A DNA stretch of 64,000 nt from Psychrobacter sp. 28M-43 (GTDB lineage Bacteria > Pseudomonadota > Gammaproteobacteria > Pseudomonadales > Moraxellaceae): assembly GCF_014770435.1 (NCBI RefSeq), contig NZ_CP061739.1, positions 744,001 through 808,000 on the forward strand. Direction: 5' to 3'. The position numbers and the translations under genes are program-made. The notes below the pieces were generated by a model that ran no database searches, was not told where the DNA came from, and saw only the letters and a list, made by a program, of their open reading frames with translations. Shown in pieces: positions 21,339 through 29,857 of the stretch (position 1 is the stretch's first letter; each line of letters starts with the position of its first letter).

Positions 21339-22964
21339 ATGATTGAGTTACAACAAACGTGGATGCTACCAGCATTAATCGCAATTCCTTTTATTGCAGG
21401 ATTGCTATGCTGGTTGGTAGAGCGATTTAATAAACGTCTGCCGCGCTGGATTGCCTTGATCGGTATGATGTTGACCTTTGCTTTGTCATTGGTACTTTGG
21501 CAGCAAGGCGATTTTAGCGGTATGAGTCAGCAGGTCATTGCACCAGATGCTGCAGTGCCTTGGGTCGCGGAGTTCAGTGTGCCGTGGATACCGAGCTTTG
21601 GTATTAGCTTTCACTTAGCGCTAGATGGTTTGTCATTGATGATGGTAGCCCTAACAGGGTTGCTTGGTGTGGCAGCTGTTGCCTGTTCGTGGAATGAGAT
21701 TCAGCGCCGTGTTGGCTTTTTCCATTTAAACTTGCTATGGAGTTTGGGCGGCGTTATCGGGGTTTTCTTGGCTATTGATTTGTTCTTATTCTTCTTCTTC
21801 TGGGAGATGATGCTGGTTCCTATCTACTTCTTGATCGCGATTTGGGGTCATGATGTGGTTGGCAAAACCAAAGAATACGCGGCCACCAAGTTCTTTATTT
21901 ATACCCAAGCGTCTGGGCTTATCATGCTCATCGGTATTTTGGTATTGGTCATTATCAGCTACGCCCAAAAAGGGGTAGTGAGCTTTAACTATAATGACTT
22001 GCTCGGTACGTCACTTGGCGGCTGGGAATATCCAATCATGCTGTGCTTCTTCATTGGTTTTGCGGTGAAGTTGCCAATCATTCCGTTCCACGGCTGGTTG
22101 CCAGATGCGCATGCGCAGGCACCAACGGCAGGTTCGGTAGATTTGGCAGGTGTACTAATTAAAACTGCTGCATATGGTTTGATTCGTTTTGTGTTGCCGC
22201 TATTTCCAGCAGCGTCACAAGAGTTTGCGCCGATAGCGATTACTCTAGGTACGATTGGTATCTTCTATGGTGCATGGCTTGCGTTTATGCAGACTGATAT
22301 GAAGCGTTTGCTAGCGTATACCAGTATCTCGCACATGGGTTTTGTGGTACTAGCAATCTATGCAGGAACATTGCTCAGCTTACAAGGTCTGATGATTCAG
22401 ATGCTTGCTCATGGTTTGAGTTCAGCCGCACTATTCATTATGGCAGGACAGCTATATGAGCGTCTGCATACACGCGATTTGACCTTGATGGGTGGTATGT
22501 GGGGACAGTTCCGCTATTACGCACCGATATTGATGTTCTTCTGTGCCGCGCTGCTAGGTATTCCTGGTACGGGTAACTTCATTGGCGAGTTCATGATTTT
22601 ATTTGGCTCATTTGCTCAGTATCCAGTATTCGTTGTTTTTGCAACATTCAGTTTGGTATTAGCAGGTCTTTATTCGCTGATTTTGATTCATCGCGCACTA
22701 TTTGGTGAAAACAATATCGCCGCATTGGCAGAGCGAGAGACTAAGTCACATGGTCTGCCTGCACGTAAACTAAAAGATTTGGGCAAGCGCGAGCTGTCAT
22801 TACTACTGATGCTAGCTGCTGGTTTGGTATGGCTCGGACTGTACCCACAGCCGTTCCTTGATACCTCAAGTCACGCTATGCAGTGGATCAATAACGCATA
22901 TATATACAGTCAAGTGACACAGGTAGATGCGTCGCAGCTGCTTGATGTAATGGAGGCACGTTAA
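21339..22964 (+). CDS. nuoM: NADH-quinone oxidoreductase subunit M
   Basis: Second antiporter-like subunit, 541 residues with about 14 helices. It has FFFWEMMLVPIYFLIAIWG with the conserved Glu, KLPIIPFHGWLPDAHAQAPT, and the discontinuous-helix segment FMQTDMKRLLAYTSISHMGF. The length is slightly above the E. coli protein. It begins two bases after the nuoL stop, so translation is probably coupled. Confidence 0.97.
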   Translation: MIELQQTWMLPALIAIPFIAGLLCWLVERFNKRLPRWIALIGMMLTFALSLVLWQQGDFSGMSQQVIAPDAAVPWVAEFSVPWIPSFGISFHLALDGLSLMMVALTGLLGVAAVACSWNEIQRRVGFFHLNLLWSLGGVIGVFLAIDLFLFFFFWEMMLVPIYFLIAIWGHDVVGKTKEYAATKFFIYTQASGLIMLIGILVLVIISYAQKGVVSFNYNDLLGTSLGGWEYPIMLCFFIGFAVKLPIIPFHGWLPDAHAQAPTAGSVDLAGVLIKTAAYGLIRFVLPLFPAASQEFAPIAITLGTIGIFYGAWLAFMQTDMKRLLAYTSISHMGFVVLAIYAGTLLSLQGLMIQMLAHGLSSAALFIMAGQLYERLHTRDLTLMGGMWGQFRYYAPILMFFCAALLGIPGTGNFIGEFMILFGSFAQYPVFVVFATFSLVLAGLYSLILIHRALFGENNIAALAERETKSHGLPARKLKDLGKRELSLLLMLAAGLVWLGLYPQPFLDTSSHAMQWINNAYIYSQVTQVDASQLLDVMEAR

Positions 22965-22967
22965 GTC

Positions 22968-24446
22968 ATGAATGATATTACGATGAATGATTTGATAGGA
23001 TTGTTGCCTTACGCGCCGATTATCGCCGTAGTGATTACGGTACTGACGGTTATGATCGCGATCACCTTTAAACGCTCGCATATGGTCACTGGTACGATTA
23101 CAGTGGCAGGCTTAAACATTGGTCTATTTACCCTAATCGGGCAGATGATCGGGGTAATTGACAGCGGATCTATCGCGCCAAACGCTGAGCAACTATTTGT
23201 TATAGATAACTTTGCTCAGTTTAATATGGTGGTGATTTTTATCTGTGCCTTGGCTTGTTGTACGCTGTCTTATGCGTATCTGGCCAATCTCAAAGACAAT
23301 AAAGAAGAGCTGTATTTGCTCATGCTGCTATCGACCATTGGTGCGTTGCTAATGGTAAGCGCGCAGCATATGGCATCATTCTTTATGAGCTTGGAGATGC
23401 TATCAGTACCACTATATGGCTTGCTTGCTTATACTTATATGCGCAACCAGTCACTTGAGTCGGGACTGAAGTATTTGGTATTATCTGCGACTGCATCAGC
23501 GACGTTGCTGATGGGTATGGCCTTTATCTATGCAGAAGTAGGCTCACTAGCATTTAAGCCAATCAGCATGGTGTTGGGTAATATCTTTGAGTCGCCACTA
23601 CTGATACTGGGCGCGGCAATGATGATGTTTGGTATCGCCTTTAAACTCTCGGCTGCTCCTTTCCATATGTGGACGCCAGATGTTTACGAAGGTGCACCAG
23701 CGCCTATCGCTACCTTTTTAGCATCAGTATCAAAAGTGGCGATGATGGCACTAGCCGTGCGTTTCTTAATCGATACTGCTTTGCTGGCATTGCCATCAGT
23801 GCAGATGCTATTAATGGTCATGGCAACTTTATCTATCTTGGTAGGCAACTTGTTGGCAGTACGTCAAACTAGCCTTAAGCGTCTACTCGGTTACTCATCT
23901 ATTGCCCATATGGGTTACGTGATGATCGTGATTGTCAGCATTGGCTCGGCCGCTGATAGTATCTCTAGTATGTATATGGCGGTTTATGCCTTTACCTCTA
24001 TCGGTGCCTTTGGGGTAGTGACGTTGATGTCGAGTCCGTATCGCTTATCTGGTGAAGCTGATGAGTTGACGCATTATCAAGGGCTATTCTGGCGTCGTCC
24101 AGTATTGACTGCTGTCATGACCATCATGATGTTGTCATTGGCTGGTATTCCGTTGACGGCAGGCTTTATCACCAAGCTATTTGCTATCTTAGCTGCGGTA
24201 CAAGGCACCAATTGGTTCTTGGCTGCGATGATTATCTTGGGCAGTGCGATTGGTCTATTCTACTACTTACGCGTTTTACTCACGCTGTTCAAACGTCCTA
24301 AGCAGTTCATCGAGTTTGACGTGTCTGGGCAATGGGGTATTCGTACCGGTGGTATTATGGTCATCGCTGTGACGGCGATTATCCTATTCTTTGGTATCTT
24401 GCCAAATAGTATGATTGAGTGGGCAAGTTTGGCTCGCATTTGGTAA
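22968..24446 (+). CDS. nuoN: NADH-quinone oxidoreductase subunit N
   Basis: Third antiporter-like subunit and last gene of the operon. The 492 residues have about 14 helices with FFMSLEMLSVPLYGLLAY, KLSAAPFHMWTPDVYEGAPAP and RQTSLKRLLGYSSIAHMGYV, all characteristic. GGAGG at 22952-22956 supports the first ATG; another in-frame ATG lies 15 bases on. A strong terminator follows 65 bp downstream. Confidence 0.97.
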   Translation: MNDITMNDLIGLLPYAPIIAVVITVLTVMIAITFKRSHMVTGTITVAGLNIGLFTLIGQMIGVIDSGSIAPNAEQLFVIDNFAQFNMVVIFICALACCTLSYAYLANLKDNKEELYLLMLLSTIGALLMVSAQHMASFFMSLEMLSVPLYGLLAYTYMRNQSLESGLKYLVLSATASATLLMGMAFIYAEVGSLAFKPISMVLGNIFESPLLILGAAMMMFGIAFKLSAAPFHMWTPDVYEGAPAPIATFLASVSKVAMMALAVRFLIDTALLALPSVQMLLMVMATLSILVGNLLAVRQTSLKRLLGYSSIAHMGYVMIVIVSIGSAADSISSMYMAVYAFTSIGAFGVVTLMSSPYRLSGEADELTHYQGLFWRRPVLTAVMTIMMLSLAGIPLTAGFITKLFAILAAVQGTNWFLAAMIILGSAIGLFYYLRVLLTLFKRPKQFIEFDVSGQWGIRTGGIMVIAVTAIILFFGILPNSMIEWASLARIW

Positions 24447-24510
24447 TGTCGCTGAGTCAATACGGCAGATAAGTCGCTGCGATCTATCTGTTGTTACGGT
24501 TAAAAAACCA

Positions 24511-24551
24511 AGATGCGCCAGCTTTATGATAAGCTTGGCGCATCTTTTTTT
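24511..24551 (+). terminator. Rho-independent terminator of the nuo operon
   Basis: A stem AGATGCGCCAGCTT / AAGCTTGGCGCATCT with one bulged base and a short loop is followed directly by a run of seven T residues. It stands 65 bp after the nuoN stop and 90 bp before the ferredoxin-NADP reductase gene, closing the operon. Confidence 0.92.
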
Positions 24552-24641
24552 ATGCTTACCTTTTTTGGTATTTATCTTCTTTTGCCTATCAAGGGTATCT
24601 TATAAAAATACAGTTTAATAAAGTATAAGTGACGAATAATT

Positions 24642-25469
24642 ATGAGTGATAATATTCAAACCGTAACGGTGCTCAGCAAAACCACATGGACGCCAAATTT
24701 ATTTAGCTTTACCGTCAGTCGTCCCGATAGTTTTAAGTTTACAGCGGGGCAGTTTGTACGTTTAGGCGTCAATCCCAGTCAATTAAAATATTATCAACAG
24801 ACTGATGTAAGTGATGAAACTGCTGATACCGCATTGAATGAAGATGTCTTCCGCGCGTATTCGATTGTCTCTTCGCCCTTTGATGAGGTGATAGAATTCT
24901 TCTCTATCGTGATACCGGATGGGGCATTTACCTCGCAATTACAGCACTTACAAGTGGGTGATGAGCTACTGCTTAATACCATGCCATTTGGGTTTTTGAC
25001 ATTAGCACGTTACCAAAAACCATTACCAAAAGACTTATGGCTGCTAGCAACAGGGACTGGCTTAGCACCGTTCTTATCGATGCTACAAGATTTAAAGACA
25101 TGGGAAGATTACGAACACATTGTATTGGCTTATAGCGCACGCTCGCTCGATGAACTTGCGTACGTTGAAAAAATAGAGAGCCTACAAGAAGACTTCGGCA
25201 CGCTAGTTGATAATCCAGCAAAGCTTATCTTTATCCCAATCGTCACTCGTGAGCCTGTCGAAGGCGCGTTGTCAGAGCGTTTGCCAAAGCTACTACTAGA
25301 GGGGACGTTGCAAGAGCGCGCAGGTATCGCATTAGATATTGATAGTACGCATGTCATGCTATGTGGTAACCCAGATATGGTAGAAGATACTAAAGAGGCG
25401 TTAAAAACATTAGGACTGGTGATGAATCGCCGCGGCGAGGGTAATATTGCCGTAGAGAACTACTGGTAG
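24642..25469 (+). CDS. fpr: Ferredoxin/flavodoxin-NADP+ reductase
   Basis: FAD enzyme that exchanges electrons between NADPH and ferredoxin or flavodoxin. In 275 residues: FTAGQFVRLG and the FAD-binding RAYSIVSSP (about residue 70), the NADP-binding GTGLAPFLSML (about 140), the CGNPDMVEDTKEAL segment and an aromatic C-terminus ending NYW, typical of bacterial Fpr. A 19-residue insertion (about 48-66) precedes the FAD motif. It sits between two terminators, so it is probably a single-gene transcript. Confidence 0.93.
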   Translation: MSDNIQTVTVLSKTTWTPNLFSFTVSRPDSFKFTAGQFVRLGVNPSQLKYYQQTDVSDETADTALNEDVFRAYSIVSSPFDEVIEFFSIVIPDGAFTSQLQHLQVGDELLLNTMPFGFLTLARYQKPLPKDLWLLATGTGLAPFLSMLQDLKTWEDYEHIVLAYSARSLDELAYVEKIESLQEDFGTLVDNPAKLIFIPIVTREPVEGALSERLPKLLLEGTLQERAGIALDIDSTHVMLCGNPDMVEDTKEALKTLGLVMNRRGEGNIAVENYW

Positions 25470-25485
25470 TTATCGACTTTAGTAA

Positions 25486-25536
25486 AAAACGCTGCATCTT
25501 AAAGGTTCTTGGCCTTTAAGATGCAGCGTTTTTTTA
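25486..25536. terminator. Bidirectional terminator between fpr and a convergent gene
   Basis: Long perfect arms AACGCTGCATCTTAAAGG and CCTTTAAGATGCAGCGTT enclose a short loop. They are flanked by A residues on the left and T residues on the right, so the structure can end transcripts from both sides. It lies 16 bp after the fpr stop and about 40 bp before the end of the convergent unknown gene. Confidence 0.93.
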
Positions 25537-25576
25537 TGGGATAAAACATTGTCTTATGGGATAAGGCATTAGCAAC

Positions 25577-26383
25577 TTACTCTTGGCTTGGCTCAGTCGC
25601 ATCGTCTACAGGGTTAATAGGACCTTGCATCAATTCAGGATCGTCATCATCACCGATGATATCTTCGTTACTGCTGGCAGCCAGTAAATCACGATAGTTG
25701 ATTTGAGCCTTCAAGATCATTTGCTCTTCTTCTAGCTCGCCATAATTTATCTGTACCTTATGCAAGGTGCTCATGATTTTTTTGTTGTTTTTTAACCAAC
25801 GATGGATATCGAGATAAATCACTTCGTCTTTTGCGCGAGCAATATTGACGTACGACAGAATAAATCCTAAAGGGTCTTTTTTGAGGACGCTATGATAAAA
25901 CCAAATCGCCAGTTTGACGCCTTGGCGTTTCACGAAAGATTCGCAGCGCAGATTTAATATATCGGTATAAGTTTGCTGACCAAATACAAAGCGCTGCACA
26001 TTGCGATCGAGCTGAACGTGAACTAAGCTAAAGTTACTTGCCACCTCAGCATAGATGCCGCCTGCATTGACAGTGCAGTATAAACGAAACCAATCCTCAT
26101 GCATCTCGACGCGTAGCTCTAAAATGGCTTTTACATTATCAGTGACGAATTTTTGTAGTGCATCATTAACGTAAGTCTGTGCCACGGGCAATGACAACTC
26201 ATCTTCGAACTTGTCCGTCGTCTTATTATAGATATCTTTAACCGATTGGGCGATACGTTCCCACCCACTGCCGAATGACTCGTCAAAACGATAGCCAATA
26301 CTCTCGAAGAACTCATCAAAATTGTCTGAATTATTCACGTTATCAAAGTCACTCAAACTTATTATCCTTATAGGGCGCGTCAT
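25577..26383 (-). CDS. Conserved-looking protein of unknown function
   Basis: I do not recognise this 268-residue protein. It has no signal peptide, membrane helix or known motif; it is acidic, with a central region rich in aromatic and hydrophobic residues (about 90-190) and a low-complexity acidic C-terminus (DIIGDDDDPEL). The ATG has no ribosome site. A TTG nine codons later (26356) is preceded by AAGGA at eight bases and may be the true start. It is convergent with fpr across a strong terminator. Codon use looks like its neighbours. Confidence 0.75.
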   Translation of the reverse strand: MTRPIRIISLSDFDNVNNSDNFDEFFESIGYRFDESFGSGWERIAQSVKDIYNKTTDKFEDELSLPVAQTYVNDALQKFVTDNVKAILELRVEMHEDWFRLYCTVNAGGIYAEVASNFSLVHVQLDRNVQRFVFGQQTYTDILNLRCESFVKRQGVKLAIWFYHSVLKKDPLGFILSYVNIARAKDEVIYLDIHRWLKNNKKIMSTLHKVQINYGELEEEQMILKAQINYRDLLAASSNEDIIGDDDDPELMQGPINPVDDATEPSQE

Positions 26384-26783
26384 TCAATCGGTGACGTAAA
26401 AATGGCTAAACAAACTTTGCAGGCTATCGTTAATTTGAACGAAAGCTAATTATCTATAATTTCTGAATATCTACGACCATTAGTAATTTTTATACTGATA
26501 GGTAGCAAAAGCGAAAAACTGACCTCTGATACTAGTGCGTAGTGAATCTGCACTTACTGTGCTGCTTGATCATCTATTATGCCTAATTAAGACGATGCAC
26601 AGTTTTGATTGTTGCAAAGTATCGTGCTACTAATTCTATTGTGCTAAAGCAGTATATAACAAATACAGTGGCTTCAAAATGAACACATGCGTTTTATAGC
26701 AATTCATTTGGTATAGACAGTGTTTTTTCTGTCTTATATATTCTCAAATGCATGTTTTTCAATCAGCGGATAAGGTTACCAAT

Positions 26784-26867
26784 ACGGCATGGCAGATGTC
26801 AAAATGCCGTCTCAGTGCTTATACTGGCGACATAATTCTATGTCATGTTATGATAGCGCCAGTATAA
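26784..26867. promoter_or_regulatory. Two inverted repeats upstream of the TonB-like gene
   Basis: Arms ACGGCAT (26784-26790) and ATGCCGT (26804-26810) form one repeat. Arms TTATACTGGCG (26819-26829) and CGCCAGTATAA (26857-26867) form a second, 11 bp each and perfect, with further pairing possible inside. They sit 70-150 bp before the TonB-like start in a 554-bp gap. They may be operators or leader structures; no Fur box was recognised. The remainder of 26384-26937 is AT-rich with no other signal I can support. Confidence 0.6.
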
Positions 26868-26937
26868 ATCATGCCTATCGTTACAACACTTGTTAAATAG
26901 TGCTTTGTACTGATGTGCTCACAAGCTGAGATTCATT

Positions 26938-27825
26938 GTGGCCTATATAAAAGACTCACAGAGCTATCATTTTTCCGCGCAAGCGCCCAAGCGCGATATA
27001 AGTTTGCCTGTCGCTATTGTTATTGCGGTGGCCGTTCATGTGCTGATTATTTTCGGGATTAGCTTCTCTATGGGAAAAGACCCAGCTGCTATGATGCAAG
27101 ATGTGGCAAAGGTGCTGACCGACAATATGCAGCCCAATGAAGATGCGCACTTTATTGCCAACGCTTCACAAGAAGGCGGCGGTACAATAGAAGAGCAGCT
27201 CAGACAAGAAAACAATCAGCTAAGTGCAATGTCTGCTGAGCAAATGAGTGAGACTCAAGACATCGTTAACTTGCAGCGTAAAGTGCGTCAGCAGCGCTAT
27301 CAAGAAAGCTACCTACGCACGACGTTAAGTTGGCGTCAGGCCACTGTAGAGTCGGATAATGACAGCGAGCAAGCGCAAGATGATGCGATGGCGCAAGAAG
27401 AGCGGCTACGTAAGCAGATTGCAACCTTAGAAGCTCAGCTATCTCAGCGTCAGCAGGTCTACGCGACCAAATCCAAAGTCGTGACCATGGATAGTAACTC
27501 GACCACACGGGGTGCGGCAGCAGACTATATCAATACATTCCGTGAGCATGTCGAGCGAGTGGGTAACTTGCATTATCCCGTACAAGCGCGTGCTCAAGGC
27601 ATTACGGGTGAAGTACGGCTTATGGTTATCATCAGTAACGACGGCAATATCAAAGCCATTCGTTTACTTGAAAGCTCAAACTCTACGATATTGGATGAAG
27701 CGGCCAAGCAGTCGGTACGACAAGCAGCACCCTTTGGTAAATTTACCGAAGACATGAGCGATATCGTCGAGCTGCGCTTGATACGTACTTACCGCTATAG
27801 TGATACAGTCGAAGTAACGTACTAA
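26938..27825 (+). CDS. TonB-like energy transducer, coiled-coil type
   Basis: Probably transmits inner-membrane energy to an outer-membrane partner. The 295-residue protein has a short cytoplasmic N-terminus, one membrane helix (about 23-43) with a His inside it (H34), then a long Gln/Glu-rich region with coiled-coil character (about 75-180), and a C-terminal TonB domain (about 200-290: GEVRLMVIISNDGNIKAIRL). The proline-rich spacer of classical TonB is absent. It starts at GTG with only a weak ribosome site, and no exbB or exbD is adjacent. TonB3-type proteins of pseudomonads are a possible comparison. Substrate and partner are unknown. Confidence 0.82.
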   Translation: MAYIKDSQSYHFSAQAPKRDISLPVAIVIAVAVHVLIIFGISFSMGKDPAAMMQDVAKVLTDNMQPNEDAHFIANASQEGGGTIEEQLRQENNQLSAMSAEQMSETQDIVNLQRKVRQQRYQESYLRTTLSWRQATVESDNDSEQAQDDAMAQEERLRKQIATLEAQLSQRQQVYATKSKVVTMDSNSTTRGAAADYINTFREHVERVGNLHYPVQARAQGITGEVRLMVIISNDGNIKAIRLLESSNSTILDEAAKQSVRQAAPFGKFTEDMSDIVELRLIRTYRYSDTVEVTY

Positions 27826-27840
27826 GGTTAACGTATTTAA

Positions 27841-27926
27841 GCACTAAGAAGATAGGTGCTAAGAAGACAAGCACTAAGAAAAAAGCTACTGAAAATAAAG
27901 TTGCTGAAAAATGTCACTGAAAACAT
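27841..27926. repeat. Degenerate short direct repeats after the TonB-like gene
   Basis: About six imperfect copies of a 14-17 bp A-rich unit (GCACTAAGAAGA, GTGCTAAGAAGA, GCACTAAGAAAA, GCTACTGAAAAT, GTTGCTGAAAAA, GTCACTGAAAAC) run on between the TonB-like gene and the mscS-like gene. It looks like a decaying tandem array. Confidence 0.7.
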
Positions 27927-28014
27927 AATTGTTAAGAATAACGCTTAACGCACTATTTTTTATCATTAAAGATATTAAAGTTCATAACACACAGCTATAA
28001 AATAAAGAGTCAGT

Positions 28015-28890
28015 ATGGAATTTTTAGGTTTTACCGTCGATGTCGCTACCTTAACGAGCAACGCCCTAGAGCTGGTCATCAAAGTCGCTTTAGCAATACT
28101 TATATTTATCGTTGGACGTTGGCTTGCCAAAAAGGCAGTCGCTTTTTCCGATCGCTTGATGACGCGTAGCCATCTGGATGAGACAGTTGCTAGTTTTTTA
28201 AGTCGTCTATTGTATGGCGTGCTACTGGTCGTGGTGATTTTAGCTGCACTTAGCAAAGTCGGTGTACAGACTACGTCTGTCGTCGCGATTTTAGGTGGTG
28301 CCGCTGTTGCCGTTGGTTTGTCACTAAAAGACCAACTCTCAAATTTTGCCGCTGGTATTATGATTGTGACATTTCGCCCGTTTGTACGCGGTGATTATGT
28401 ACAGATTAGTAGCTACACAGGTACAGTGACTGAGATTACCTTGGTTAACACCCATCTGACGACCATTAACAATCACGATATCATCATTCCTAATAGCGAT
28501 ATCACGACTTCACCTGTGGTCAATTATACAGCGCTACCCAATCGCCGCGTCGATATCACCGTCGGTATTGGCTACGACGCTGATATCAAAACGGCTAAAG
28601 ACGTGATGTTAAGTCTGGCAAGAAACAACCCATTGGCTTTTACTGATCCTGAGCCTATCGTACGAGTGACCAATCTAGGCGATAATTCAGTAGATCTTAC
28701 CCTAAACGTTTGGACAACCAATGCCGACTGGTGGTCAATGCAATGCGAGCTACTAGAGCAATTCAAGCAAGCTCTAGATGATGAGAAAATCGAGATTCCA
28801 TTCCCGCAGCGCAGTGTCCATGTTAAAGGCTTAGACCATATGATCAACCAAATGGGTCAAGCACAAAAATTGCCACTATCTAAAGATTAA
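28015..28890 (+). CDS. mscS: Small-conductance mechanosensitive channel (MscS family)
   Basis: Inner-membrane channel that opens on membrane tension and protects against hypo-osmotic shock. The 291-residue length equals E. coli MscS. It has three helices (about 15-40, 60-85, 90-120), with the pore-lining Gly/Ala-rich third helix GGAAVAVGLSLKDQLSNFAAG, then the beta domain with FRPFVRGDYVQIS and the C-terminal alpha/beta domain ending near FPQRSVHV. It appears to be transcribed alone. Confidence 0.93.
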   Translation: MEFLGFTVDVATLTSNALELVIKVALAILIFIVGRWLAKKAVAFSDRLMTRSHLDETVASFLSRLLYGVLLVVVILAALSKVGVQTTSVVAILGGAAVAVGLSLKDQLSNFAAGIMIVTFRPFVRGDYVQISSYTGTVTEITLVNTHLTTINNHDIIIPNSDITTSPVVNYTALPNRRVDITVGIGYDADIKTAKDVMLSLARNNPLAFTDPEPIVRVTNLGDNSVDLTLNVWTTNADWWSMQCELLEQFKQALDDEKIEIPFPQRSVHVKGLDHMINQMGQAQKLPLSKD

Positions 28891-28939
28891 TAAATAGCTG
28901 CCTAATAGTTAGAAGGCTGTTTAATAAAGCAGTGCTAGT

Positions 28940-29539
28940 TTAGACATAAGGATTTGGTAGGTTTAGACCTGCCAAAATCTCAATTTCAAAGTACTCCATC
29001 TCATCTTGCTCAGCTTGTCCGAGCTCATGATCAAAACCCAGTAGGTGTAGCACGCCATGCACTAGCAAATGGCTGATGTGCTGCGCCACTGTTTTGTCCT
29101 GTTCAGCCGCTTCACGTACCATCACTTCATGACAGATAATTAGCTCTCCAAGAGGCAGTGTTGGCATCAGCTCAATGACGGCTGCAGGTAATTCGCTTGG
29201 ATAAGACAAAATATTGGTCGCATAGTCTTTACCACGTGCTTCTAGATTTAAAGCACGGCCTTCGACGTCATCAGTGATATATATATCTAGTGTTTTAGAC
29301 TTTTCCTGCCATAGCTCAGGATCGATATCTGCAAAATAGGGTAGGGTCAGACCATTATTAATACGACCGTCTATATAATCCAAAGTCGCCATCATGACTG
29401 ATAGTAAATGCTCGCGATTATAAAAAGTATCTAATATTTCATCATTAATCCTGTCGGTCGCACTGATATCAAGTGCTGCTAAGCTGGCATGGTTGCTAGC
29501 AATCTTGTCATCGAAATTAGTATTGTCAGGTTGGCTCAT
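28940..29539 (-). CDS. ybeY: Endoribonuclease YbeY (16S rRNA maturation)
   Basis: Metal-dependent RNase in rRNA processing and ribosome quality control. The zinc-binding signature HGVLHLLGFDH is present near residue 155 of 199, followed by the usual DEMEYFEIEIL helix. The frame is open for 31 codons further upstream, but AAGGA about eight bases before this ATG fixes the start here. The N-terminal 30 residues are longer and more polar than in E. coli. The PhoH-like gene lies upstream on the same strand, as is common, but a terminator stands between them. Confidence 0.94.
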   Translation of the reverse strand: MSQPDNTNFDDKIASNHASLAALDISATDRINDEILDTFYNREHLLSVMMATLDYIDGRINNGLTLPYFADIDPELWQEKSKTLDIYITDDVEGRALNLEARGKDYATNILSYPSELPAAVIELMPTLPLGELIICHEVMVREAAEQDKTVAQHISHLLVHGVLHLLGFDHELGQAEQDEMEYFEIEILAGLNLPNPYV

Positions 29540-29767
29540 ATTGCTGTCCTTTTTATTATAAATAAATGTGTTTTTAAGGCTGCATTGTCTACGTTGTTTA
29601 TTTGCCAGTTTTTTACCATAAAAGTAGTTCAATCACTGTTCATCTTATCGCTAAATTTTTGGCTAATAAATAGAGGCCAATGTATAGAATGTATAGAGGC
29701 TACTATAGCTAAGTTGCTGGTAGGCGACTAGTAGCGAAAGAGCTAAATTCAATAAACTGTTGGTAAG

Positions 29768-29801
29768 AAAAAACCGGACTACTTTGAGTAATCCGGTTTT
29801 C
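29768..29801. terminator. Terminator between the PhoH-like gene and ybeY
   Basis: Arms AAACCGGACTACT and AGTAATCCGGTTT pair with one mismatch around a three-base loop, with A residues before and T residues after, so it works in either direction. Placed about 57 bp after the PhoH-like stop, it should end that transcript before ybeY. The surrounding gap (29540-29857) shows nothing else I can support beyond a presumed ybeY promoter. Confidence 0.85.
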
Positions 29802-29857
29802 TTATGCAATATAAATGCTTGTAGCAAATGATTGTAATTCAATGATTAGCTTGATTA

